DNA of 34,143 nucleotides, from positions 1-34,143 of the IMG/VR virus record IMGVR_UViG_3300044712_001454; one strand, written 5' to 3'. Made by a program: the position numbers and the translations under genes. The notes beneath the pieces are model-generated. The model did not search any database. It was not told the origin of the DNA and saw only the letters and a list, made by a program, of their open reading frames with translations. Positions 21,345 through 29,462 of the stretch are shown piece after piece (positions within the stretch are counted from its first letter, which is position 1; each line of letters starts with the position of its first letter). The stretch comes from a virus.

Positions 21345-22223
21345 ATGAAGCTCCTCACCACAGCCGTGCCGTTGCAGGATGCGATCACGAAGCTCGACGC
21401 GAAGAGCGTCGTCGCCTCCACGCTCCGCACCGCCGACTGGGCACAGGTCCGCCTGGCCCTCCGGGATCGCGCCTTCTTCAGCGCGGCGGTAGAGGATGCC
21501 CAGTTCCTGGAGACCGCGAAGTCGAAGCTGCTCATGGCCGTTGCGCTTCAGAAGGAGCAGGTCGTCAATCCCCAGGGCGACGTGGCCTCCGCCTATGTCG
21601 ACCGCTCCAGCTTCATCGGCGACATGCGCAAGCGCGCCCTCGATGCGGGCCTCTCGGATGGTTCCGGCGGCCTCACCGACCTGGCCTCCAGGACTCGCCT
21701 CAAGCTCATCTACGACATCCAGACACAGCACGTCACCAACTACACCCGCCGCAAGACGGATATGCAGCCCGCGATCCTGGACGCCTACCCGGCCTACGAG
21801 CTGGTGCGCATGGAGGAGCGGAAGGACAAGCGCGACTGGATCGGGATCTGGACTGGCCGCGTACCGAAGTCCAATGGCGAAGTGGTCGCCCGGCCCGGCA
21901 GGCTCGTAGCTGGAGACCGCATGATCGCTCTCAAGACCGACCCCATCTGGGTTGCGATCAGCGTGTTCGGAACGCCGTGGCCCCCGTTCGATTTCGGCAG
22001 CGGCATGGGGCTCGACGACGTCTCCCGCCGCGATGCCGAGGACTTCGGGCTTCTCCAGCCCGGCGAGGAGATCCAGCCAGTGGACGCCGACTTCAACGAA
22101 GCGCTCCTGGCCTCGACCCAGGACATCGGCCCGGATCTCCTGCAGAGCCTCGTCGATCTCTTCGGCGATCGCGTCAGCGTCGAGGGCGACACCATCTCCT
22201 GGACAGGAGGCCGCAATGCTTGA
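21345..22223 (+). CDS. Mu gpF-like head morphogenesis protein
   Basis: A 292-residue protein with an F/SPP1 gp7-like plan: helical N terminus (QDAITKLDAKSVVASTL), a middle in which YDIQTQHVTNYTRRK matches the family's ADTI-type helix, the YPAYELVRMEERKDKRDW segment, and a short motif DPIWVAISVFGTPWPPFDFG in place of the usual 'PP.GWNCRC'. In Mu, F follows the portal; here it lies after the capsid, so the head module is rearranged. Expected to help DNA entry or minor head assembly. Confidence 0.75.
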   Translation: MKLLTTAVPLQDAITKLDAKSVVASTLRTADWAQVRLALRDRAFFSAAVEDAQFLETAKSKLLMAVALQKEQVVNPQGDVASAYVDRSSFIGDMRKRALDAGLSDGSGGLTDLASRTRLKLIYDIQTQHVTNYTRRKTDMQPAILDAYPAYELVRMEERKDKRDWIGIWTGRVPKSNGEVVARPGRLVAGDRMIALKTDPIWVAISVFGTPWPPFDFGSGMGLDDVSRRDAEDFGLLQPGEEIQPVDADFNEALLASTQDIGPDLLQSLVDLFGDRVSVEGDTISWTGGRNA

Positions 22224-22893
22224 CATCGAGATCACCCGCGACACCGCCACGCCGATGCTGCAGACGCTGCAGGATATCGTCGACCGCCCGGAACAGATCC
22301 TGCAGGTCGCCGGCAAGCGCGTCGAAAAGGAGCTGCGCGACCACTTCGCCATGCGCAACACCGAGGGCAACAAGATGGGCTGGCCCGAGCAGGGCTTCTG
22401 GGCGCGCATCCGCAAGTCGACCGCCTTGGCCTCCGTCGATTCCCAGCAGGCGACGATCGCCATCACCGATCCCGCCATCAACCAGAAGGTCTACGGCGGA
22501 CCGATCGAGCCCAAGCGCGTCGCCCACCTCGCCATCCCCGCGACGGCCGCCGCTTACGCCGCCGGCTCCCCCCGCGAGGGCGCCACGCCCGCCCTCAAGT
22601 TCGCCATGGTGTTCGATCCCAAGCTCTGGGTCACCCGGCCGGCCCTCGTGGCGGCCTACAACTATCAGCGCACGGTCCAGAAGGGTAAGAAGAAGGGCCT
22701 GCGGGTGAAAGCTCGCGCCGCCAAAGCCACCGAAGGCATCGGCACCGTCTGGTACTGGCTCGTGAAGCGCATCAAGAATCAGCCTGCCGATCCCCGCGCG
22801 CTCCCCGATCCCCAGACCATCGACGACGCCATCCACGACGAGCTCTCGCAGATGCTCGCCCGCATCGAAGCCAGGAACCGGAGGACAGCGTGA
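22216..22893 (+). CDS. Virion morphogenesis protein, gpG/gpS-like
   Basis: A 225-residue protein of the phage virion morphogenesis type: N-terminal helix (TPMLQTLQDIVDRPEQILQV), LRDHFA (about 39-44), then KVYGGPIEPKR (the usual 'VyA.iHq.GG' equivalent) and basic C-terminal helices. AGGAGGCCGCA precedes the ATG, which overlaps the F-like stop. Mu gpG acts in tail/head completion; a function in tail completion is inferred from similarity of pattern and order. Confidence 0.78.
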   Translation: MLDIEITRDTATPMLQTLQDIVDRPEQILQVAGKRVEKELRDHFAMRNTEGNKMGWPEQGFWARIRKSTALASVDSQQATIAITDPAINQKVYGGPIEPKRVAHLAIPATAAAYAAGSPREGATPALKFAMVFDPKLWVTRPALVAAYNYQRTVQKGKKKGLRVKARAAKATEGIGTVWYWLVKRIKNQPADPRALPDPQTIDDAIHDELSQMLARIEARNRRTA

Positions 22894-23324
22894 GCCAGGA
22901 CCCCCTCAAGGACATCCAGGAGGCGATCAGCAAGACCCTGACGAACGACCCCTTCTTTGCCAACGTCCCCGTCATCACCGAAGCCAAGGGCGACGTGCTG
23001 AACTTCATCGAGCAGCAAGTTGCCAAGATCGGGATCTGCGTGGTTGTCGAGACCATGACCGGCAAGCCCGAGACGCTCGGCGTCGGCGCCTACACCCTGG
23101 ATCTCAAGGTAGGCATTACCGTCTTCGAGCGCGTCGTCACCAACCAAGGCAACACCGGCAGCAAGAAGCCGGCGTCGCAGGTGTTGGCCATGATCCTCTG
23201 CTTGCTCAACCCGGCACGCGCGGTGCCGGCCTATGCGGAAAGTTTCGTGCTCGTGAACGACTCCGGCGGCGCCCTGATCTATCTGATCAACTGCAAGGCA
23301 GCCGCCGGCTTCAAACTGGAATAG
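22890..23324 (+). CDS. Tail terminator-like protein (gp37-type)
   Basis: A 144-residue protein with the alpha/beta layout of tail terminator/gp37 proteins: helix DPLKDIQEAISKTL, strands around ICVVVETMTGK and LDLKVGITVFERVV, then a helix (ASQVLAMILCLLN). GTG start overlapping the upstream stop. Position between the morphogenesis and tail-tube-like genes supports the role; no sequence signature is decisive. Confidence 0.6.
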   Translation: MSQDPLKDIQEAISKTLTNDPFFANVPVITEAKGDVLNFIEQQVAKIGICVVVETMTGKPETLGVGAYTLDLKVGITVFERVVTNQGNTGSKKPASQVLAMILCLLNPARAVPAYAESFVLVNDSGGALIYLINCKAAAGFKLE

Positions 23325-23333
23325 GAGACGCAC

Positions 23334-24299
23334 ATGATCAGCAGAACAGATGCAAGAATCCTTCGCGGCCCCGCCATCGTGACCTTCAACGGCGTCACGT
23401 TCTGGGTCAAGGACGAGATCAAGATCAACACCCGGTACGATCTGTTCGAGATCGTCGTCTCCGGGCTCGGCACGCTGGATAAGCGCGTCCAGCAGATCGT
23501 GACGGAGATCACCTTCACCCCTGCAGGGGAGATCGAAGGCACAACGCCGGCCAGCGTCTTCGAGGTTCTCTACCCGCACACGGCCTGCAGGCCCGGTGCC
23601 TCCGCCATGCCCAGCACCGACAAGAGCGTCGTGGTCTGGCCCATCAACGGCAAGGAGAAGCTCACGTACTCCAGCGGCTTCGTCTCGAAGATGCCGGATC
23701 TGCTCCTCTCAGCGGTCAAGACCGTGATGGGCCAGGTCACCCTCACCTGCATCGGCACCGACAACCAGGCCTGGAGCAACGCGGCGCATCTCTTCTCGCT
23801 TGCCGACGCCGCCTTCACCGACACCTCCCTGACCCTGGCCAGCATCCTCACGGTGCCCTACAGCGCCGCCCTGGGCGCGCTCAGCGACCCGTGGGCATCC
23901 ATCCAGACCAAGGACGGCTGGACGCTGAGCTTCGACGTGGGGATAGAGCCGGAGGGCGTCGACGACACCGGGCTTTTCGACTGGCTCTACAACGGCAACG
24001 CCTCCGTCTCCGTCAAGTGCAAGCCTATCGGCATCAAGGTCGCGGATCTGCACGGCCTGATGAAGCTCCAGGGCGCGGGGGTGGCTCGCGGCATGTCCAT
24101 CCTGGACAAGGCGCAGACGCTCGTCATCACCGGCGGCGCCAGCAACCCGAAGGCGACCATTTACGGCTGCACCCTGCAGACTGCTCAACACGCCTACGCG
24201 ATCGGGGACCGGGTTCCCGACCTGGAGTTCCGGACGCTGCGGACTCTGAACGCTGGCGCCCTGGTGGATCTCTTCAAGCTCGAAGTCAACGCGGCATGA
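23334..24299 (+). CDS. Probable tail tube protein
   Basis: A 321-residue beta-rich protein preceded by AGGAGACGCAC. Its N-terminal strands (GPAIVTFNGVTFWVKDEIKI) and repeating 'T.TSFDVGIEPEG' style segments resemble siphovirus tail tube or minor tail proteins (KIEINTRYDLFEIVVSGLG region, then a second similar beta domain from about 190). It lies where the tube gene is expected. No sheath gene follows, which argues for a non-contractile tail. The assignment is inferential. Confidence 0.6.
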   Translation: MISRTDARILRGPAIVTFNGVTFWVKDEIKINTRYDLFEIVVSGLGTLDKRVQQIVTEITFTPAGEIEGTTPASVFEVLYPHTACRPGASAMPSTDKSVVVWPINGKEKLTYSSGFVSKMPDLLLSAVKTVMGQVTLTCIGTDNQAWSNAAHLFSLADAAFTDTSLTLASILTVPYSAALGALSDPWASIQTKDGWTLSFDVGIEPEGVDDTGLFDWLYNGNASVSVKCKPIGIKVADLHGLMKLQGAGVARGMSILDKAQTLVITGGASNPKATIYGCTLQTAQHAYAIGDRVPDLEFRTLRTLNAGALVDLFKLEVNAA

Positions 24300-24694
24300 T
24301 CATCAAGGTCGACAACACCGTTCTGGCGGGGGAAGGCAGGGATGGGCCGATCGGCATCCGGATCAGCCGGGGCATCGTCATCCAGGAGGCTCCCTATCTG
24401 CGCGCCGCTTCTCAAGGCCAGTTCGATCGCAAGAACGCCCGCACGCTCGTCACGTTCACGCGGTCCTTCCTCTTCGACGATCTGGCCGATGCCGAGGTCT
24501 TCTACCTGGAGAACGCGAACGACACGTTGATGATGGGTCTGGTGACCCTGATCGCGAAGAGCTCCTCGAAGGAGGTCGAACGCTACCTGCAGAACGCCGT
24601 CGTTCACACCTTCAACGGCCGCCAGATCGGCGTCACCGTCATGGTCGACTACGAGATCGTGGGCGGGAAGATCCTCACGGAGAGACCATCATGA
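24296..24694 (+). CDS. Small virion-operon protein, function unknown
   Basis: A 132-residue beta-rich protein (IIKVDNTVLAGEGRDGPIGI, FTRSFLFDDLADAEVFYLEN). Its ATG overlaps the upstream stop; the frame is open far upstream only because of GC content. By position it may be a second tail-tube or tail-completion subunit. No family recognised. Confidence 0.6.
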   Translation: MIIKVDNTVLAGEGRDGPIGIRISRGIVIQEAPYLRAASQGQFDRKNARTLVTFTRSFLFDDLADAEVFYLENANDTLMMGLVTLIAKSSSKEVERYLQNAVVHTFNGRQIGVTVMVDYEIVGGKILTERPS

Positions 24695-25374
24695 CCACCC
24701 TGGGACGCAGACGCATCCGCATCCTGGCCGACGCCGCCGTTGCCCCCGGCACGGCCCTCAAGGACATCTTCACCGGCGGGACCCCTGCCGCGTGGCGCGG
24801 CAACGACCTCCAGTTCGAGATCGCCATCGGCGTTTCGAATGCCGTTGTCACCGACATCTCCAACATCGCCTCGCTCACCGTCACGATCCTCGACGGCCCC
24901 ACCGCCGCCGCCAGCGTCCTGGTGGCGAAGACCGTCCTTGCGGCGGACCTCAACGGCGCGCTCACCCAGGAGCAGTGGAACGCGAAGACGCACCAGCACG
25001 CGCTGGTGTCATTCACCAACGCCGAAACGAGTCCCTCTCTCGGGGCCGACACCAACAAGCAGTTCTGGGTGGCCATCTCCTACGTCACGAACGATTCCCC
25101 TGGGCGAGACGTGACTCCAGGCTGCACCACGCTCCAGATCTATGAGGACGGTGTTGGCGCGGCCCCCTCCACGACCCCCCAGGGCCAGACGATCTACACC
25201 CAGCAGGAAGCCGATGCCCGGTATGTCCAGAAGCACGAAGACCTGGCGTGGGCGCGCTGGCACAACGGCCGGTGGTACCACTACATCCAGTCCACCGATC
25301 GCTGGTACCCGGAGATCGCCGCGATCCAGGACGGCGTCGCCGTCCTAACCCTCGGCCCAGGGGAGGAACTATGA
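24691..25374 (+). CDS. Fibre- or tip-type virion protein
   Basis: A 227-residue protein. Residues 1-160 form a beta-rich domain (FEIAIGVSNAVVTDISNIASL). A short segment, YTQQEADARYVQ (about 170-181), is the repeat unit typical of phage tail-fibre stalks, and the end is Trp/Tyr rich (ARWHNGRWYHYIQSTDRWYP). It therefore probably forms part of a tail fibre or its anchor. ATGA overlaps with both neighbours place it in the same operon as the exported proteins downstream. Confidence 0.65.
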   Translation: MTTLGRRRIRILADAAVAPGTALKDIFTGGTPAAWRGNDLQFEIAIGVSNAVVTDISNIASLTVTILDGPTAAASVLVAKTVLAADLNGALTQEQWNAKTHQHALVSFTNAETSPSLGADTNKQFWVAISYVTNDSPGRDVTPGCTTLQIYEDGVGAAPSTTPQGQTIYTQQEADARYVQKHEDLAWARWHNGRWYHYIQSTDRWYPEIAAIQDGVAVLTLGPGEEL

Positions 25375-26339
25375 AGCCGTCTGTGTCTCTGCTCTTGAGC
25401 CTGGCTCTCTGCGCTATGCTCTCTGCTCCATGCGCATCCACCGCTCTGCAGGTGGATGCCTCCGCCGCCACCGGCATCACGCGCACGGCCGCCTGGATGT
25501 GTGGAAACGTTGTCTCCACCAACGGCAGCACGAACACCACCTACCTGCGGCTCTACTATGGCACGAGCGATGGCGGCAGCAACGCCGCCTCCTGGAGCGT
25601 GACGAACGGCCTCATCTCCGGAGTTGCCACCGGCGCCGTCTCCACCAACATTACCGGCCTCACAGCCTCCCAGGTCTACTACTACCGCTGGCATCTCTCA
25701 GAGGGCACCAACGCCGCCTGGGCCGCCGCCACGACGTCCTTCTGGACGCTCGCCGGCGCCCCGACCGGATCGCCGGCGACCGCCACCTCCTGGCCGATGA
25801 TGGCAGACAGCAACGGCGTCGTCGTGAGCCCGACGAACTTCGCCGCGCGTAACGGCCTCTCCACCACCAACGCCGACGCCGCCCTCTCGAACGCGCTCGT
25901 GCAGCTCTACCAGGCCGCCGACATCGCGCTCTCCAACGCCGTCGTCGCGCTCTACCAGGCAGCGGACAGCAATCTCTCGAATACGGTCTGGAACACCTTC
26001 GAGAAGACCGGCCTCACGAACACGCTTTGCTTCACGGACCCGGCTCCTCAGACCAACGCCCAGAACATGGTGTGGTTCTACTTCGCCCGCGCGGGCACGC
26101 TGCGGGCCTTCCGGGGCCTCACCGAGGCCGGCAGCGTTGTGGCCGACATCGGCCTTCGCCACAGCACGAACGCGGCCCGCTCCTACACCACCGCGTACAC
26201 CGGCATGGTCACCACGACAGTCGCCACCAACGTCGATCTCTCGATCTCCGTCCCGGCCGGGTACTGGGCCGGCCTCATCACCACCAACACCAGCGCCGCC
26301 ACCAACTGGAGCCCGGCCATTGACTACACGCAGCCATAG
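25371..26339 (+). CDS. Exported FN3-like repeat protein
   Basis: A 322-residue protein with a Sec signal peptide (MKPSVSLLLSLALCAMLSAP, cleavage near residue 25). The mature part starts with a fibronectin-III-like domain (about 26-125: VDASAATGITRTAAWM, LRLYYGTSDGG, ITGLTASQVYYYRWHLSEG). Heptad-like repeats follow (ALSNALVQLYQAADIALSNA, then a near copy VVALYQAADSNLSN, about 165-205), which could trimerise, and then a C-terminal beta domain. The overall plan is that of a tail fibre or adhesin, but the signal peptide is unexpected for an assembled fibre. AGGAGGA-type site (GGGGAGGAACT) before the ATG. Confidence 0.72.
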   Translation: MKPSVSLLLSLALCAMLSAPCASTALQVDASAATGITRTAAWMCGNVVSTNGSTNTTYLRLYYGTSDGGSNAASWSVTNGLISGVATGAVSTNITGLTASQVYYYRWHLSEGTNAAWAAATTSFWTLAGAPTGSPATATSWPMMADSNGVVVSPTNFAARNGLSTTNADAALSNALVQLYQAADIALSNAVVALYQAADSNLSNTVWNTFEKTGLTNTLCFTDPAPQTNAQNMVWFYFARAGTLRAFRGLTEAGSVVADIGLRHSTNAARSYTTAYTGMVTTTVATNVDLSISVPAGYWAGLITTNTSAATNWSPAIDYTQP

Positions 26340-26994
26340 CCTCCTGCTCGTCATGCTCCTCTGCGCAGCGGCGTCCGCCGCGATCGCCGCCATCACCTCC
26401 CAGGGCCTGGTGATCCGAGTCCAGAGCGCCACCACCACCACGACACAGCCCTACGAGGCCTACGTGATCAGCGGAGTCTCGTCGCCAACGAACGTCAACG
26501 GGGAGTACCGGGTCTCGGCCACGAATAGCGACAGCGTGGTGTTCACCAATGGCCCGTACATCCTCGGGTTCTCGTACAGCGCGTGGGAGCTACACGATGC
26601 CGGCTACTCGGCATTCTGGGCCTCGACCACCCACAAGTGGCCGCACGGCCCCACCTGGTCAACCTTCGCAGGCTCCGGGTCTGTCACGTGCACGCCATCC
26701 CATGCCTACTACGTCACCGCCAACAAGAGCACCGTCGTCACGGGGCTCTATTGCCACGCCGACACCGGGAACATCAACCTCGGCTGGACCAACGTCGCGA
26801 ACTCCTCCTACTACCTGGAAATCGATTCTGGAGCCGGTCCCTATGTGTCCATCATGGGGGGCACCTATGAGCTGTACCACGAGGGCTACTACCCGGCGAA
26901 CTACCGGTCGGTCCTGGATGCGAAGGGCATCTACTGGGAGGAGTTCGGAGATCCAAGCCTCACCTGCACCGTCACCGTCGTGGCCCAGCCATAG
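26320..26994 (+). CDS. Exported beta-rich protein
   Basis: A 224-residue protein starting at TTG (26320), which gives an ideal signal peptide (TTRSHSLLLVMLLCAAASAA, cleavage near AIA); an ATG at 26353 would shorten it. The first part (VIRVQSATTTTTQPYEAYVI, YRVSATNSDSVVFTNGPYI) and the aromatic end (YELYHEGYYPANYRSVLDAKG) suggest a carbohydrate- or receptor-binding beta domain. It overlaps the upstream gene by 20 bp. No named family. Confidence 0.65.
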   Translation: MTTRSHSLLLVMLLCAAASAAIAAITSQGLVIRVQSATTTTTQPYEAYVISGVSSPTNVNGEYRVSATNSDSVVFTNGPYILGFSYSAWELHDAGYSAFWASTTHKWPHGPTWSTFAGSGSVTCTPSHAYYVTANKSTVVTGLYCHADTGNINLGWTNVANSSYYLEIDSGAGPYVSIMGGTYELYHEGYYPANYRSVLDAKGIYWEEFGDPSLTCTVTVVAQP

Positions 26995-27003
26995 GAGGTT
27001 GAT

Positions 27004-28296
27004 GTGAAACCCGTTTCGTCCGTTCCGCAAGCCCGACGTAGCCTTGGCGAAGTCGGGTCCGTTCTGGCCCTCTTCGCCCTCCTCCTCATCAGCCATCCGC
27101 CATCCGCCATCTCTTCCGACATCGCTCCCACCCTCCGCTGGTATGTGGACACGGAGAAGCTCGCGAAGCAAGACCTGCTGATCCGGCGGGGAGAGACGGT
27201 GGACCTGCAACCCACCTACCGCAACTATGGCGATCCGATCGATCTCACGCCGGCGCACCTGGTCATCTTCCGGTACCGGCCCACGACCAGCACCAATCTC
27301 TCCTCCTACTACGTCATCACGGGCCAGGTCGCCGTTGCCACGGGTGGCGTCGTCAACGTGCGATGGAACACCGCCAACGAGGCGACGAACAGCTCCTACG
27401 TCTACGAGATCGCCGTGCAGTCCACGGACGCCATGCTCGTTCGGAGCTACGGCAACCTGCTCCTGCAGCAGGGCATCGCCAACGTCGGCGCCACCAGCAC
27501 CGTGCCGGCCGCCGTCCTCTCGATCGACTGGGCCACCGTCGACCACAGCAACATCGGCGCGGCCCCCTTCCTTTCCACGTTCTCGATCGCGGACCTTGAG
27601 GCCTTCGATGCCACGCTCACCAATGGCGCCGCCCAGCTGCACGTTCACAGCATCACCTCCGACGTTCCCTACTACGGATCGGCGACGAACCTGTACGACT
27701 TCCCCTCGTACCTCGCCCGCGTCGGGGACCTGACGCCCAACTCCGTCACGAGCGTCGTCAAGGGCGTGGACGAAGCCGTCGGCCGCCTGGAGCGGGTGGA
27801 CGAACACACCGTCTCGGTTCACTTCCCGATCGTGGGCGAGGGCGAGATCCAGACGACGAACCGCCTGTACTGGGTGGTGGACGGCGTTGCGGTCGGCTAC
27901 GTGAGCACCAACGGCATCACGATGCTCCATGGGTCCCTGCAGCTGTACGAGGATGACCTCAACTGCAACGTGCGCGCCTATGATGGAGCGGCGGCGGCGC
28001 CCTCGATGACGTTCTACTCCGCACCCCTGGATGGCTGGTACCGCAAGTCGATCGCTGGCGGGTCCGGATGGGCCTATGCCCACAACAGCAACACGGTCGC
28101 CGTGATCTACGACGATGGCTGGCTGCTGTACGGCTCTCGGAAGTTCACCGGCTACGGAGCCGAGCTGTCGTACTGCAACGTTACGGCCGCGTACCAGGTC
28201 AACGGCACGAACGGGCTCACGACCAACATCAACGTCATCGTGGCGGGCGGGGCCACGCAGACGCTCCACTTCGTGGGGGGGCTCCTGCTGCCATGA
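27004..28296 (+). CDS. Exported fibre-like protein with repeat-derived leader
   Basis: A 430-residue protein with GTG start after AGGAGGTTGAT. Its leader (hydrophobic VLALFALLLIS, cleavage near residue 36) is unusual: residues 9-18 come from a palindromic element. The mature part begins with a beta domain (YVDTEKLAKQDLLIRRGETV) typical of 'BppU-like' N-terminal fibre domains. Then comes a helical connector (VTSVVKGVDEAVGRLERVDE, about 243-262) and a C-terminal beta domain (TNRLYWVVDGVAVGYVSTNG). This plan suits a receptor-binding or fibre protein. As with its neighbours, the signal peptide argues for export. Confidence 0.68.
   Translation: MKPVSSVPQARRSLGEVGSVLALFALLLISHPPSAISSDIAPTLRWYVDTEKLAKQDLLIRRGETVDLQPTYRNYGDPIDLTPAHLVIFRYRPTTSTNLSSYYVITGQVAVATGGVVNVRWNTANEATNSSYVYEIAVQSTDAMLVRSYGNLLLQQGIANVGATSTVPAAVLSIDWATVDHSNIGAAPFLSTFSIADLEAFDATLTNGAAQLHVHSITSDVPYYGSATNLYDFPSYLARVGDLTPNSVTSVVKGVDEAVGRLERVDEHTVSVHFPIVGEGEIQTTNRLYWVVDGVAVGYVSTNGITMLHGSLQLYEDDLNCNVRAYDGAAAAPSMTFYSAPLDGWYRKSIAGGSGWAYAHNSNTVAVIYDDGWLLYGSRKFTGYGAELSYCNVTAAYQVNGTNGLTTNINVIVAGGATQTLHFVGGLLLP
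27032..27057. repeat. Palindromic element inside a signal-peptide coding region
   Basis: CCCGAC at 27032-27037 pairs with GTCGGG at 27052-27057, with an inner GCC/GGC pair around TT. It is read as part of the signal peptide. Shortly downstream, CATCCGC-type units repeat (27093-27113). Both motifs look like intergenic repeats of PVC-group genomes rather than phage coding sequence; that comparison is from memory. Confidence 0.5.
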
Positions 28297-29012
28297 GACT
28301 CTATATCCTCTCCCTCTGCGCCATGCTCTCTGCGCTCTGCCTTCTCTGCGGATGCCATACCCCTGCAAAGCCGGTGCAGCCTCCGCTCCACGTTGCTGTG
28401 AAGCCGCGCCCCATGCTCACCACGTCGGCCCCGCCCGGGAACGAGTACGAGGTGACGGTGGCGGCGCTTACCAACCGCACCGACTGGCCCACGTGCGAGT
28501 ACGCGCCGATCCCCAGGAGGGTTCACCTGCAGCTATCGGTGGACGGTGGCTCGAACTACACCCGATACATCGCCTACGGTCTGCCCGTTACCAACTACGC
28601 CGCATCGTGCACCTACTCGCTCCCCTGGTGGGACGAGACCATCATCACCGAGCGGGCCGTCGTCCGCGTCACCGACCTGGAGGGCGAGCAGATGGGGCGA
28701 TCCCTGGAGCCCTTCACGATCGCCGGGATCTTCTTTCACACGCCCGTCGCCGGCGAGACGATCACGCACGGCTCCTACATCGACCTGGAGTGGGTCCAGG
28801 CCGGCGCGGGCGACGCGGTCCAGATCGGGTACATGACACCCACCGTCGGGTTCACCGCCGTTGCGACGTTCACGAATCGCGTCGTTGGCACCAACTCCCT
28901 GACGTGGCAGGTCACGGGACTGCCGTACCCGGAGGAGCAGCTCCGTCTTGTCCTGCGCTCTGTTTCCGATCCGCTTGTCTGGGGCGCATCCGGGGTCATC
29001 GAAACGCAATGA
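28293..29012 (+). CDS. Lipoprotein with FN3-like domains
   Basis: A 239-residue protein with a lipoprotein leader (MRLYILSLCAMLSALCLLCG) and acceptor Cys21 followed by HTPAKPVQPP. The mature part contains a beta domain (RRVHLQLSVDGGSNYTRYIA) and a second Ig/FN3-like domain (FHTPVAGETITHGSYIDLEWV to LTWQVTGLPYPEEQLRLVLR). Predicted to be anchored to a membrane, so a surface or exclusion role is more likely than a virion role. ATG overlaps the upstream stop. Its leader DNA shares a 20-base stretch (one mismatch) with the exported FN3-like protein at 25371. Confidence 0.72.
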   Translation: MRLYILSLCAMLSALCLLCGCHTPAKPVQPPLHVAVKPRPMLTTSAPPGNEYEVTVAALTNRTDWPTCEYAPIPRRVHLQLSVDGGSNYTRYIAYGLPVTNYAASCTYSLPWWDETIITERAVVRVTDLEGEQMGRSLEPFTIAGIFFHTPVAGETITHGSYIDLEWVQAGAGDAVQIGYMTPTVGFTAVATFTNRVVGTNSLTWQVTGLPYPEEQLRLVLRSVSDPLVWGASGVIETQ

Positions 29013-29284
29013 ACAGCGCGCTCATACTCGATTCGCTCACGCCGGCTACGGATTTTGACGAGTTGCCCGACATGGTCCACATCGTCGACGTCTGGCGCCG
29101 CGAGCGTCGCGCCCAGGAGGATGCCAGTCTGCGCCCCTACTCCGAGGTGGCCGCCATGATGTACCTCACTGGCGTCACGCCCGATGTCCCCTCCGTACAG
29201 CAGGTGGCCGATATCGAGCGCCGCGCTCTCCGGAAGCTCCGAAACCATCCCCGAATGAGGGCCTTGCTGCGTGACCTCCGCTAA
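29009..29284 (+). CDS. Sigma-70 region-4-like small protein
   Basis: Ninety-one residues. The C-terminal half (residues 43-88) resembles sigma-70 region 4: RPYSEVAAMMYLTG, then SVQQVADIERRALRKLRNHP and RMRALL, where sigma factors have '..RQIEaKALRKLRhPsR..L'. The N-terminal half is acidic and helical (DELPDMVHIVDVWRRERRAQ). It could be a late regulator that contacts RNA polymerase or DNA. By position, just upstream of the tape measure and overlapping a second ORF in the -2/+1 frame, it could instead be a tail assembly chaperone. The two ideas are not mutually tested here. Its ATG overlaps the lipoprotein stop. Confidence 0.6.
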   Translation: MNSALILDSLTPATDFDELPDMVHIVDVWRRERRAQEDASLRPYSEVAAMMYLTGVTPDVPSVQQVADIERRALRKLRNHPRMRALLRDLR

Positions 29285-29462
29285 GCTCCAGAAGTGGCAC
29301 GATCAGTTGAGCCACAGCCTGTGGCCAGACGATTTGCCCAAGCCGAAACTGGCCGTGCGACCCGGCGCGCCGGGCGTCACGTCACCAGCCAGTGCGATCG
29401 CCGGAGCCTTGGCGGTCGTTAGAGCTCTTCTCAGCCTCCAAACAGAAAGGAAGCGCACATGA
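29271..29462 (+). CDS. Short ORF overlapping the sigma-4-like gene
   Basis: A 63-codon ORF from GTG, overlapping its upstream neighbour by 14 bp in the -2/+1 frame and its downstream neighbour by ATGA. Its sequence is Trp/Pro-rich at first (KWHDQLSHSLWPDDLPKPKL), then Ala-rich. It may be translated on its own or as a frameshift extension of the gene before it, as in the tail-assembly chaperone pairs of siphoviruses and Mu. The frame upstream is closed by TGA at 29256, so a shift would have to occur within 29259-29284. Confidence 0.5.
   Translation: MTSAKLQKWHDQLSHSLWPDDLPKPKLAVRPGAPGVTSPASAIAGALAVVRALLSLQTERKRT

Noticed and set aside
20880-22481. 533-codon minus-strand ORF opposite the connector genes
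   Set aside because: Crosses three well-placed virion genes and lacks a credible domain.
26659-28368. 569-codon minus-strand ORF opposite the exported fibre-like proteins
   Set aside because: Val/Arg/Gly-rich shadow crossing several plus-strand genes that have ribosome binding sites and leaders.
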